Counted from the stretch's first letter, positions 1 to 7,129 are shown. The stretch: DNA of 8,654 bases from Chitinophagaceae bacterium (GCA_947447815.1 CANFLJ010000066.1:1-8654); one strand, 5' to 3'. Numbers and translations are program-made. The notes: generated by a model not told the origin, from the sequence alone.

Positions 1-1028
1 ATAATGTTGCCATTAGGATCTATCAGCATATTAGATGGAATACTGCTTATTTTATACATCTGCGATGCTGCATTGCCCCAGCCTTTTAAATCGGACACCT
101 GCATCCAAGGTAATTTATCATCATTGATTGCTTTTATCCAGTTCTCTTTTTGTTGATCGAGTGATACACCAAAAACAGTAAAGTTTTTATCTTTAAAAGC
201 ATTGTAAGCAGCTAGTACATTTGGATTTTCCATTCTGCACGGACGACACCAGCTAGCCCAGAAATCGACCAACACATATTTTCCTTTGAAAGATGAAAGC
301 GATACCGGACGATTAGCAGTATCGTTCTGTACAAAATCTACCGACTTAGTACCTACTGCGCCTATTTTAGTTTCGCCTATCTTTTGTTCTATCAGCTTAG
401 CATAAATACATTGCTTAGCCGAAGGTTTTAAGGCTTCATAGATACTTTCCAGTTCATTGGTCTCCCCAAAAATAGGATGCACAACATACAATAAAAAAGT
501 ACTAACCGGAGACCCTGGTTTTGATTTAAAAAAGTTATGTGCCTGCTCTATTACTTTCGATTTAGTTGCATTAAATACATTTACTAAGGAATCCTTTTTT
601 TGTTGTTGCTTTTCGCCGTTAATCTTACTATAGGTACTATTCAATCTTTCCTTTAGCGGATTAAAAATGGTAGTATAAGTAGTAAAATCCTGTTGCAACA
701 ATCCTCCAGAAACCGTTGCATTAGCAATATGATTAATATCGCCCTGTATAGATACTTTTTCGTTCTGCATAAATACTTCTGCAAAAACATTATTGTATCC
801 TATGAATCCAATCTGAAAAAAGCTTGGCTCATCGGTATGTCCCAGCAATTTAAAATCACCACCATATGCATAGTCCTGTGCAATAGTATTGCCCGATGCA
901 TCAATTAAAAAAACCAGCGTACTATCTTTTATCCCTTTTATTTTTCCAGATACAAGATATCCTTTCTCCTGTGCATTTGTAATAAGCGTAGTAAGACAGA
1001 GTGCTATTACTAATAAAATCTTATTCAT
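1..1028 (-). CDS. TlpA-like thiol:disulfide oxidoreductase with N-terminal DUF4369 region (C-terminus cut by window edge)
   Basis: Predicted exported thioredoxin-fold protein acting on protein disulfides outside the cytoplasm. Read on the minus strand from the ATG at 1028, the frame is open for 342 codons to the window edge, so the stop is not visible. Residues 1-19 form a signal peptide (Lys3, hydrophobic run, probable cleavage between A19 and Q20; Gln after the cut is typical of Bacteroidota). Residues about 25-110 are beta-rich (VSGKIKGIKDSTLVFL) and fit a DUF4369 domain. Residues about 115-215 are a charged, probably helical linker. From about 222 the AhpC/TSA-TlpA fold begins, with the active site WCRPC at 260-264 and the cis-Pro loop SSIPS at 328-332. 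Only a short C-terminal helix should be missing. It starts 23 bp after hisIE and is probably co-transcribed. The substrate is unknown; a respiratory or cytochrome-maturation role cannot be told from the sequence. Confidence 0.88.
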   Translation of the reverse strand, partial: MNKILLVIALCLTTLITNAQEKGYLVSGKIKGIKDSTLVFLIDASGNTIAQDYAYGGDFKLLGHTDEPSFFQIGFIGYNNVFAEVFMQNEKVSIQGDINHIANATVSGGLLQQDFTTYTTIFNPLKERLNSTYSKINGEKQQQKKDSLVNVFNATKSKVIEQAHNFFKSKPGSPVSTFLLYVVHPIFGETNELESIYEALKPSAKQCIYAKLIEQKIGETKIGAVGTKSVDFVQNDTANRPVSLSSFKGKYVLVDFWASWCRPCRMENPNVLAAYNAFKDKNFTVFGVSLDQQKENWIKAINDDKLPWMQVSDLKGWGNAASQMYKISSIPSNMLIDPNGNI

Positions 1029-1051
1029 TTATTGTTGTTTATTTCGTTCAA

Positions 1052-1669
1052 TTATTTTGCGTGACGCTTCTTTAAAATATCGGTAACCTGCTGCAAATTA
1101 AATCCTTTTGCATTCAACAAAATCAAATAATGGAATAACAAATCTGCTGCTTCGTTTAAGAACAGTCCCTCATTATCATCCTTTGATTCTATTACCAGCT
1201 CTACCGCTTCTTCTCCTACCTTTTGCGCTATCTTATTAATTCCTTTCTGAAACAAAGAGGCAGTATAGGAATGTTTCGGATCACTGTTTTTCTTTTTTTC
1301 AATTATAGACTCCAGATAATGCAGAAAATCAGTTTCAGCCTGCTCACTATTTGTTTCATTCCAGCAGGTATCACTACCAGTATGACAAACAGGACCAATA
1401 GGAGTAGCTTTTATCAATAAAGTATCATTATCGCAATCGGGCGTAATGGAATCTACTAATAGATGATGCCCACTTACTTCGCCCTTCATCCACAAACGTT
1501 TTCTACTTCTGCTGTAGTAGGTAACCTTGCCCGAACTAAGCGTTTCCGCCAATGCTTCTTTATTCATAAAACCAAGCATCAGTACTACTCTGGTCTTGCT
1601 ATCCTGCACTATTGCAGGCACCAGTCCATCCGCATATTTGCTAAAGTCTACTGCTACTTCTTTTATCAT
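1052..1669 (-). CDS. hisIE: Bifunctional phosphoribosyl-AMP cyclohydrolase / phosphoribosyl-ATP pyrophosphohydrolase (HisIE)
   Basis: Cytoplasmic enzyme for steps two and three of histidine synthesis: the HisE half converts PR-ATP to PR-AMP, and the HisI half opens the adenine ring to give ProFAR. The 205-residue length is normal for the fused form. HisI (about 8-105) shows GFMNKEAL, YYSRSRKRLWMKGEVSGH (51-68), the metal site DCDNDT with C79, D80 and D82, and the zinc cysteines C95 and C102 in PVCHTGSDTCW. HisE (about 115-200) shows the acidic NTP-pyrophosphatase motif VGEEAVELVIE with E153, E154 and E157, followed by EAADLLFH with E173 and D176. All key residues are present. The start at 1669 fits the family N-terminus; there is no Shine-Dalgarno sequence. 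It lies 84 bp after glmS and 23 bp before the thioredoxin-like gene, on the opposite strand from hisGDC, so it is not under the histidine attenuator. Confidence 0.96.
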   Translation of the reverse strand: MIKEVAVDFSKYADGLVPAIVQDSKTRVVLMLGFMNKEALAETLSSGKVTYYSRSRKRLWMKGEVSGHHLLVDSITPDCDNDTLLIKATPIGPVCHTGSDTCWNETNSEQAETDFLHYLESIIEKKKNSDPKHSYTASLFQKGINKIAQKVGEEAVELVIESKDDNEGLFLNEAADLLFHYLILLNAKGFNLQQVTDILKKRHAK

Positions 1670-1691
1670 TCTAAATTATTATATTCAATTC

Positions 1692-1756
1692 GCTAATTAA
1701 CGGATTAGCTAATTGTATTCATTATCAAATTATCACATTAGCTAATCAGCTAATTA
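1692..1756. repeat. Degenerate GCTAATTA-type repeats between hisIE and glmS
   Basis: The 84-bp gap carries several copies of GCTAAT/ATTAGC words. The 10-bp palindrome ATTAGCTAAT occurs twice, at 1704-1713 and 1737-1746, and further GCTAATT copies occur at 1692 and 1748. The last copy runs into the glmS stop codon. No hairpin with a U-tract is seen, so it does not look like a terminator and glmS transcripts could continue into hisIE. Function unknown; from memory, similar A/T-rich degenerate repeats are common between genes in Bacteroidota. Confidence 0.6.
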
Positions 1757-3589
1757 CTCAACAGTTACACTCTTTGCCAGATTCCTTGGTTTATCTACAT
1801 CACAGCCTCTCTCTAGTCCAATATAGTAACTGAGTAATTGTAAAGGAATAACACTCAATAATGGTGCAATTAATTCATCAATTTCAGGAACATACATAAT
1901 ATCGTTGGACATTTCATTTAATACTTCATCTCCAACTGTAGCAACCGAAATAACCATTCCTTTTCTAGCCTTAATTTCCTGTACATTACTCACTATCTTT
2001 TCGTAGTAAGCATCTTTTGTTGCAACAAATAAAACAGGCAATGTATCTTCCACCAATGCAATAGGACCATGCTTCATTTCGGCAGCAGGATATCCTTCAG
2101 CATGGATATAAGAAATCTCTTTTAGTTTCAATGCTCCTTCCAACGCTATTGGGAAATTATACCCTCTTCCCAGGAACAGGAAGTCGGACGCATCTTTATA
2201 TTTAGAAGCAATGTTCTGAATATTAGTTGTGTCTTTTAATATCTCTGCAATTTTTTCAGGCACAGCATGTAATTCCTGCATCAGATGAATATATCTTTCA
2301 GCAGTAATGGTACCTTTAGCATATCCAAGTTTTAAAGCAATCATAGCCAACACCGCCAGCTGTCCCGTAAATGCTTTTGTACTAGCTACCCCTATTTCAG
2401 GACCAGAGTGTGTGTAGGCACCTGCATGACTGATACGGGCAATACTGCTTCCTACAGCATTTACTACACCCAGTATAAATGCGCCTTGTTCTTTTGCACT
2501 CTCTAGCGCCACCATCGTATCGGCGGTTTCGCCACTCTGAGATATTGCAATAATCACATCCCCTTTCGTAATCACTGGATTCCTATACCTGAATTCACTG
2601 GCATATTCTACCTCTACAGGTATTCTGCACAATTCTTCAATCATATATTCTGCTACCAGGCCTGCATGCCAGCTGGTACCACAGGCAACAATTACGATTC
2701 GTTTTGCATTGATTAATATATCCAGATTATTATCTATACCACTCATGATAATCTGTCCCTGTTCTGGCAATAATCTACCTCTCAGACAATCACGAACGGT
2801 TTCTGTTTGCTCATGAATTTCCTTAATCATGAAATGCTCATAGCCCCCTTTTTCAATAGCAGCTAATTCCATATCCAGCTTTTGGATAAATGGTGTTTGC
2901 ACCTCATTACCAAGATTCTTAAGTATCAATTCATTGCGGCGAACAATAGCTATCTCGTAGTCATTTACATACACTACTTCTTTGGTATATTCTATTATCG
3001 GCGATGCATCACTGGCTAAAAAGTGTTCTCCTTTGCCAATACCTATTACCAGAGGGCTACCCTTTCTGGCGGCAATAATTGCATCAGGCTCATCTTTTGA
3101 AATTAGTAAAATACAGTATGCTCCTACAATTCTTTTAAGTGCAATTCTTAATGCTTCTTCTACAGAGCAACTATTATTAATCTGTATATCTTCTATAAAA
3201 TTCAGTAATACTTCCGTATCGGTATCACTATGAAATACATATCCTTTTTTTACAAGCTCTTGCTTTATCTGTGTGTAGTTTTCTATGATCCCATTGTGAA
3301 TCATTGCCAGATTGCCGCTATTAGATAAATGTGGGTGTGCATTTCTATCACTAGGCTCACCATGGGTTGCCCAACGGGTATGTCCTATACCTATATTAGC
3401 ATGTAAATCTTTTCCTACGGTAAACTCTTCTAGTTCCGAAACCTTACCCTTTTTCTTGTAAACTTTTAATCCACCATTCCTTAAGGCAATACCCGAACTA
3501 TCATAACCACGGTATTCCAGACGCTTAAGCCCTTTTATTACCACCGGAAATGCTTCCCTTTCGCCTATATATCCAACAATTCCACACAT
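1754..3589 (-). CDS. glmS: Glutamine--fructose-6-phosphate aminotransferase (isomerizing)
   Basis: Makes glucosamine-6-phosphate from fructose-6-phosphate and glutamine, the first committed step to UDP-GlcNAc for peptidoglycan and outer-membrane glycans; cytoplasmic. The 611 residues match the family (about 609 in E. coli). The protein starts MCGIVGYIG, so after Met removal the Cys is the N-terminal glutaminase nucleophile. The glutaminase domain spans about 1-220, with GHTRWATHG (69-77), HNGIIENY (98-105) and SDTDTE (121-126). The first SIS domain has CGTS (303-306), SQSGETADT (350-358) and STKAFT (403-408). The second SIS domain has EGALKLKEISYIHAEGY (484-500), with catalytic E491 and H507. 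The tail KPRNLAKSVTVE carries K606, which binds the sugar. Everything needed for activity is present. It is first in a co-oriented series with hisIE and the thioredoxin-like gene, and is divergent from the histidine operon. No glmS ribozyme is visible upstream. Confidence 0.98.
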   Translation of the reverse strand: MCGIVGYIGEREAFPVVIKGLKRLEYRGYDSSGIALRNGGLKVYKKKGKVSELEEFTVGKDLHANIGIGHTRWATHGEPSDRNAHPHLSNSGNLAMIHNGIIENYTQIKQELVKKGYVFHSDTDTEVLLNFIEDIQINNSCSVEEALRIALKRIVGAYCILLISKDEPDAIIAARKGSPLVIGIGKGEHFLASDASPIIEYTKEVVYVNDYEIAIVRRNELILKNLGNEVQTPFIQKLDMELAAIEKGGYEHFMIKEIHEQTETVRDCLRGRLLPEQGQIIMSGIDNNLDILINAKRIVIVACGTSWHAGLVAEYMIEELCRIPVEVEYASEFRYRNPVITKGDVIIAISQSGETADTMVALESAKEQGAFILGVVNAVGSSIARISHAGAYTHSGPEIGVASTKAFTGQLAVLAMIALKLGYAKGTITAERYIHLMQELHAVPEKIAEILKDTTNIQNIASKYKDASDFLFLGRGYNFPIALEGALKLKEISYIHAEGYPAAEMKHGPIALVEDTLPVLFVATKDAYYEKIVSNVQEIKARKGMVISVATVGDEVLNEMSNDIMYVPEIDELIAPLLSVIPLQLLSYYIGLERGCDVDKPRNLAKSVTVE

Positions 3590-3614
3590 ATTGTTTAAGT
3601 TTAATTTGAATTAA

Positions 3615-3642
3615 TTTGTGCAAATAACAGTAAATAATCTTT
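3615..3642 (+). promoter_or_regulatory. Possible promoter for the his leader and hisGDC
   Basis: TTTG at 3615-3618 and TAATCTTT at 3635-3642 resemble the -33 and -7 elements of the Bacteroidota housekeeping sigma factor, with a short 16-nt gap. Transcription from about 3650 would place a roughly 24-nt untranslated stretch before the leader ATG. The later TACATTCG at 3662-3669 is a closer -7 match but would start transcription at or inside the leader start codon, so it is less likely. Confidence 0.25.
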
Positions 3643-3648
3643 TTCAAA
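3621..3648 (-). promoter_or_regulatory. Possible glmS promoter (Bacteroidota type)
   Basis: Read on the minus strand, TTTG (3648-3645) is followed about 18 nt later by TATTTG (3626-3621), an imperfect TAnnTTTG -7 element. This would give a leader of roughly 25-30 nt before the glmS ATG. Weak match, proposed only because a promoter is needed here. Confidence 0.25.
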
Positions 3649-3673
3649 GACAAAATATCTATACATTCGCTGC

Positions 3674-3721
3674 ATGAATTTTACAAAAACATATCATCAC
3701 CATCACTTACTCCATAGGTAA
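3674..3721 (+). CDS. His operon leader peptide (HisL-like), MNFTKTYHHHHLLHR
   Basis: A 15-codon open frame, ATG at 3674 to TAA at 3719-3721, encodes a peptide with four consecutive histidines (codons at 3695-3706: CAT CAC CAT CAC) and a fifth at 3713-3715. It lies 105 bp upstream of hisG on the same strand and directly before a strong terminator. This is the arrangement of the enterobacterial his leader, whose peptide also has a run of His codons. The peptide itself probably has no job. Its translation acts as the sensor: low charged tRNA-His would stall the ribosome on the His run. There is no Shine-Dalgarno sequence, as for most genes here. Sequence similarity to E. coli HisL is limited to the His run, so the hisL name is not assigned. 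Confidence 0.88.
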   Translation: MNFTKTYHHHHLLHR

Positions 3722-3770
3722 GCTGTTGTTCTATGCTATGTTACAAACATATTTCAAAGAAGGCTTACCT
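3706..3770 (+). promoter_or_regulatory. His attenuator: protector (1:2) and antiterminator (2:3) pairings
   Basis: Four arms can pair in three exclusive ways. Arm 1 is CTTAC (3706-3710, last residue of the His run plus Leu codons). Arm 2 is AGGTAAGC (3716-3723, covering the Arg codon, the stop codon and two bases after it). Arm 3 is GCTTACCT (3763-3770). Arm 4 is AGGTAAGCC (3777-3785). Pairing 1:2 gives a 5-bp hairpin, 2:3 a perfect 8-bp antiterminator, and 3:4 the terminator. A ribosome stalled early in the His run would cover arm 1 and free arm 2 to take arm 3, letting RNA polymerase continue into hisG. A ribosome reaching the stop codon would cover arm 2, so the terminator forms. A small weak hairpin, TATGT/ACATA (3737-3751), sits in the loop of the antiterminator. 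The complementarities are seen directly; the switching mechanism is inferred from the known enteric his/trp model. Confidence 0.85.
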
Positions 3771-3792
3771 ACGTTCAGGTAAGCCTTTTTTT
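3760..3792 (+). terminator. Intrinsic terminator of the his attenuator
   Basis: A perfect 11-bp stem, AAGGCTTACCT (3760-3770) with AGGTAAGCCTT (3777-3787), a 6-nt loop ACGTTC, and a run of seven T at 3786-3792 whose first two bases join the stem. It is a textbook factor-independent terminator, placed 34 bp before the hisG start codon. It would block hisGDC unless the antiterminator forms. Confidence 0.92.
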
Positions 3793-3826
3793 ATATCATT
3801 ATTAGCAAAGATTCATTTAACCAACT

Positions 3827-4714
3827 ATGACAAGTAACAAGAACTTAACAAAAAACGAGCCAGTAATCAGGTTGGCTATTCAAAAAAGCGGTCGCCTTTC
3901 CGAGGATTCAATCAAACTTTTAAAGGATTGTGGGATAGAATTGCGTAATGTAAAAGACAGATTGAGAACAGAATCTGACAATTTCCCCATCGAAATTTTC
4001 TTTTTGCGGGATGATGATATCCCTCAATATGTAGAAGACGGTGTTGCAGACATCGGATTTGTAGGGGAAAATGTACTCTACGAAAAGAATAAAAAAGTAG
4101 ACATTGTAGAAAAGCTTGGCTTTGGAAAATGTCGCTTAAGTATTGGTATCCATAAATCGGACGAATACAATGATGTACAGTATTTACAAGGTAAAAAAAT
4201 AGCTACATCTTACCCTGTATTAGTCAACAAATTTTTGCAGGACAATAATGTAAATTGCGAAATTCATGAAATAAGTGGTAGCGTAGAAATTGCCCCAGGA
4301 ATAGGTCTATCCGATGCTATTGCAGATCTGGTTAGCAGCGGCTCTACCTTATTTATGAATGGATTGAAAGAAGTAGAAACCATTCTGAATTCACAAGCTG
4401 TATTAATAAAAAACAATCAGTTAAGCGATGATAAAGTACGCTTATTAAATAAATTATTATTCCGAATTCAGTCTGTAAGAAAGGCAAAGAATAATAAGTA
4501 TATTTTGCTAAATGCCCCTAATGACAAACTAAACGAAATAGTAGCTTTGTTGCCAGGCATGAAAAGCCCTACTGTTGTTCCATTAGCTACCGAAGGCTGG
4601 AGTAGTGTACATAGTGTGCTGAATGAAAATGAATTCTGGGATATTATCGAACAACTAAAAAATGCTGGCGCGCAAGGCATTTTGGTAATCCCTATTGAAA
4701 AAATGATTCTGTAA
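3827..4714 (+). CDS. hisG: ATP phosphoribosyltransferase, long form
   Basis: First enzyme of histidine synthesis: joins ATP and PRPP to give N1-(5-phosphoribosyl)-ATP; cytoplasmic, normally a hexamer. The 295 residues fit the long HisG class, which carries its own regulatory domain and needs no HisZ. The catalytic part (about 13-215) has IAIQKSGRLSEDS-like N-terminal residues (RLAIQKSGRL, 15-24), VADIGFVGENV (73-83) and the PRPP-binding signature EISGSVEIAPGIGLSDAIADLV within 148-169. The C-terminal ACT-like domain (about 220-295) has LPGMKSPTVVPL (242-253), the region that gives histidine feedback inhibition in this class. The start at 3827 gives a short N-terminal extension of about 12 residues before the conserved core; no other Met lies near. 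It follows the attenuator and is 19 bp from hisD. So both enzyme activity and transcription appear to respond to histidine. Confidence 0.97.
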   Translation: MTSNKNLTKNEPVIRLAIQKSGRLSEDSIKLLKDCGIELRNVKDRLRTESDNFPIEIFFLRDDDIPQYVEDGVADIGFVGENVLYEKNKKVDIVEKLGFGKCRLSIGIHKSDEYNDVQYLQGKKIATSYPVLVNKFLQDNNVNCEIHEISGSVEIAPGIGLSDAIADLVSSGSTLFMNGLKEVETILNSQAVLIKNNQLSDDKVRLLNKLLFRIQSVRKAKNNKYILLNAPNDKLNEIVALLPGMKSPTVVPLATEGWSSVHSVLNENEFWDIIEQLKNAGAQGILVIPIEKMIL

Positions 4715-4733
4715 TTACTTTAATTTTATTTAG

Positions 4734-6026
4734 ATGAATATAATTAATAATCCTCCCAGATTCTCCTGGTCATCTTTATTGCAAAGACCAGTTTCTGATA
4801 CCGTTTCCTTACAAAAAACAGTGCGTGAGGCACTGAATGAAGTAAAAGAAAATGGCGATCAGGCTATAGTTGAACTTACGCAGCAATTTGATAAGATATT
4901 TTTAAAAGACTTTGAATTTGATGAAATTGAATTGATCAATGCGGAAGCTGATATCCCCTCTGAATTAAAAAAAGCTATCATTCAGGCGGCTGAGAATATC
5001 GAAAAATTTCATGCGGCTCAACTTACAAATCCTATAATAATAGAAACGATTCCTGGTGTTCAATGCTGGAGAAAAAATGTAGGCATAGAAAAAGTTGGAC
5101 TCTATATTCCTGGAGGAACAGCACCATTATTCTCTACCGTATTAATGCTGGGCATACCCGCAAAACTGGCAGGTTGCAAACAAATAGTACTCTGTTCCCC
5201 TCCTAATATAGAAGGCAAACTACACCCTGCCATCATATTTGCTGCAAAACTGGTGGGCGTAACACATATATATAAAATAGGGGGCATTCAGGCTATCGCA
5301 GCAATGGCTTACGGTACGCGCACAGTGCCTAAAGTGCATAAAATATTTGGGCCTGGCAATCGTTATGTTACCTTTGCTAAACAACTAGTTCAGGAAGAAG
5401 GAGTAGCTATAGATATGCCAGCAGGCCCTAGTGAAGTATGCGTATTTGCAGACGATTCGGCCAATCCTGCTTTCGTAGCTGCCGATTTGCTTAGTCAGGC
5501 GGAACATGGAATAGACAGTCAGGTATTGCTGGTATCCAACAACGAAGAGCTGGTAAATAATGTAAATACTGAACTGGAGAAACAACTGGAACTATTGCCC
5601 CGAAAGGACATTGCAACTCAAGCCCTTCTAAATAGTAAAGCAATAATTATGGAGGACCAGAGAGAAGCTATTCAGCTCATCAATGAATATGCTCCAGAGC
5701 ACTTAATAATAGCTTGTAAAGATCCAATGGCTATAGGTGATAAAATAATAAATGCAGGTTCTATATTTCTAGGAAATTACTCTCCTGAAAGTGTTGGAGA
5801 TTATGCCAGTGGCACCAATCATACATTACCTACTAATGGTTATGCAAAAGCCTATAGTGGTGTGAGTGTAGATAGTTTTGTAAAGAAAATTACTTTCCAG
5901 AGATTGTCAAAACAAGGACTATTAAATATAGCGAATACTGTAGCATTGATGGCTGAAGCAGAAGGCCTTGATGCACACAAAAATGCAGTAGCAATTCGTG
6001 TTAATCACTTAAAAAACAGGAGTTAG
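4734..6026 (+). CDS. hisD: Histidinol dehydrogenase
   Basis: Catalyses the last two steps of the pathway: NAD-dependent four-electron oxidation of L-histidinol through histidinal to L-histidine, using zinc; cytoplasmic dimer. The length, 430 residues, is normal. The zinc and catalytic residues can be read by their constant offset of four from E. coli HisD: Q255 and H258 in LLSQAEHGIDSQ, E322 and H323 in YAPEHL, D356 in SVGDYASGTNHTLPT, and H415 in GLDAHKNA. The NAD-binding region includes VGLYIPGGTAPLFST (121-135) and IFGPGNRYVT (204-213). No key residue is missing. It starts 19 bp after hisG and ends 3 bp before hisC, so the three are translated from one message. Confidence 0.98.
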   Translation: MNIINNPPRFSWSSLLQRPVSDTVSLQKTVREALNEVKENGDQAIVELTQQFDKIFLKDFEFDEIELINAEADIPSELKKAIIQAAENIEKFHAAQLTNPIIIETIPGVQCWRKNVGIEKVGLYIPGGTAPLFSTVLMLGIPAKLAGCKQIVLCSPPNIEGKLHPAIIFAAKLVGVTHIYKIGGIQAIAAMAYGTRTVPKVHKIFGPGNRYVTFAKQLVQEEGVAIDMPAGPSEVCVFADDSANPAFVAADLLSQAEHGIDSQVLLVSNNEELVNNVNTELEKQLELLPRKDIATQALLNSKAIIMEDQREAIQLINEYAPEHLIIACKDPMAIGDKIINAGSIFLGNYSPESVGDYASGTNHTLPTNGYAKAYSGVSVDSFVKKITFQRLSKQGLLNIANTVALMAEAEGLDAHKNAVAIRVNHLKNRS

Positions 6027-6029
6027 GAG
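6018..6029 (+). promoter_or_regulatory. Shine-Dalgarno-like sequence before hisC
   Basis: AGGAG at 6018-6022, inside the end of hisD, lies 7 nt before the hisC ATG. A second AGGAG (6025-6029) abuts the start codon and is too close to act. The other genes here lack such motifs, so this is an exception and supports the start at 6030. Confidence 0.45.
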
Positions 6030-7082
6030 ATGAGTTTCAATCTAAGTCAACTTATACGAAATAATATTAAGAACCTTACTCCATATTCATCCGCTCGTGA
6101 TGAGTTTAAAGGTGAAGCTTCTGTCTTTCTGGACGCAAATGAAAATAGCCTGGGATCACCATTAATGAAATGGTATAATCGTTATCCCGATCCATATCAG
6201 TGGAAACTTAAAGAGGTTATCAGTACCGTAAAGGGCATTGCATCTCAACATATTTTTCTGGGTAATGGCAGCGACGAATGTATCGATCTATTGTATCGTT
6301 GTTTCTGCAATCCCGGCAAGGATAATATCATCATTTGTCCACCCACTTATGGCATGTATGAAGTGAGCGCCAACATCAACGACATCGAAATAAGGAAGGC
6401 TCCTTTAATGGATGATTTTCAACTCGATTTAGTCCATCTGGAAACACTTATAGATACCAATACAAAAATCATCTGGATTTGTTCTCCAAATAATCCTACA
6501 GGAAATTCCATCAATCACCACGATGTAGAAATGGTGTTGAACAACTTTGATGGATTAGTCGTGGTAGATGAGGCCTACATCAACTTTGCCCGTCAGAAAT
6601 CATTTGTTGGTTTGTTAACCGATTACCCAAATCTGGTAGTACTTCAAACCTTAAGTAAAGCCTGGGGATTGGCAGCATTAAGATTAGGAATGGCTTTTGC
6701 ATCCGAAGAAATCATCACTGTGTTAAACAAAGTAAAACCGCCATACAATATCAATCAGGCAACCCAGGATCTGGTACTAAAGGCGCTGGAAGAAGTAGGT
6801 CAGGTAAATGATATGATCAAGGAAATAGTGGATATGCGCGATGCGCTGGCTGAAGTATTTGCATCACTTCCTTCCGTTGAAAAAGTGTATCCTTCCGATG
6901 CCAACTTTCTGTTGGTTAAAATAAAAGATGTCCGAAAAGTATATCAGTATTTATTAACCAGAGGCATAGTAGTACGCGACAGAAGCAATGTACTACTTTG
7001 TGATAATTGTTTAAGAATTACTATTGGAACAGAAAAAGAAAATACGCTTTTAGTAGATGCTTTATTGGAGTTGGAGGGGTAA
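6030..7082 (+). CDS. hisC: Histidinol-phosphate aminotransferase
   Basis: PLP enzyme of fold type I; transfers the amino group of glutamate to imidazole-acetol phosphate, giving L-histidinol phosphate. Its 350 residues fit the HisC family. Visible landmarks: FLDANENSLG (33-42) for substrate and dimer contacts, LGNGSDE (77-83) in the PLP phosphate cup, CSPNNPTG (151-158) with the ring-stacking and binding Asn, VVVDEAYINF (177-186) with D180 holding the pyridine nitrogen and Y183, TLSKAWGLAALRLG (207-220) with the Schiff-base Lys K210 and R218, and LRITIGT (328-334) with R329 for substrate binding. It starts 3 bp after hisD. Nothing follows on this strand in the window, so the operon seems to end here; hisB, often next to hisC in related genomes, is absent. 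Some HisC-like enzymes also accept aromatic substrates, but the operon settles the role. Confidence 0.97.
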   Translation: MSFNLSQLIRNNIKNLTPYSSARDEFKGEASVFLDANENSLGSPLMKWYNRYPDPYQWKLKEVISTVKGIASQHIFLGNGSDECIDLLYRCFCNPGKDNIIICPPTYGMYEVSANINDIEIRKAPLMDDFQLDLVHLETLIDTNTKIIWICSPNNPTGNSINHHDVEMVLNNFDGLVVVDEAYINFARQKSFVGLLTDYPNLVVLQTLSKAWGLAALRLGMAFASEEIITVLNKVKPPYNINQATQDLVLKALEEVGQVNDMIKEIVDMRDALAEVFASLPSVEKVYPSDANFLLVKIKDVRKVYQYLLTRGIVVRDRSNVLLCDNCLRITIGTEKENTLLVDALLELEG

Positions 7083-7085
7083 TAA

Positions 7086-7129
7086 AGTTTAAAGAGTTCA
7101 ATGGTTTAATAAGTTCAAGAAGTTAATAC
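7086..7129. repeat. Five degenerate 9-bp tandem units, GTTYAA core
   Basis: Just after the hisC stop, five units follow each other: AGTTTAAAG (7086), AGTTCAATG (7095), GTTTAATA (7104), AGTTCAAGA (7112) and AGTTAATAC (7121). All but the last carry GTTTAA or GTTCAA; the last has GTTAA. The stretch encodes nothing and has no clear function. Confidence 0.65.

Noticed and set aside
693..1086. Two overlapping plus-strand open frames (71 and 65 codons)
   Set aside because: They lie opposite the thioredoxin-like gene and the end of hisIE, show no domain-like features, and the minus-strand reading explains the region.
1493..1502. CAAACGTTTT, nearly identical to the LacI-type box
   Set aside because: It lies in hisIE and encodes the conserved KRL of the SRSRKRLW motif; coding constraint explains it.
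3662..3669. TACATTCG as the -7 element of the his promoter
   Set aside because: Transcription would begin at about the leader ATG (3674), removing the start codon of the leader peptide that the attenuator needs.
3590..3673. glmS ribozyme or riboswitch upstream of glmS
   Set aside because: The untranslated stretch is short, A/T-rich and shared with the divergent his leader; no ribozyme-like core or strong pairing is seen on the minus strand.
3760..3792. The 11-bp hairpin as a terminator for minus-strand transcription too
   Set aside because: On the minus strand the stem is followed by CTTTGAAAT, not a T-run, and no minus-strand gene ends here.
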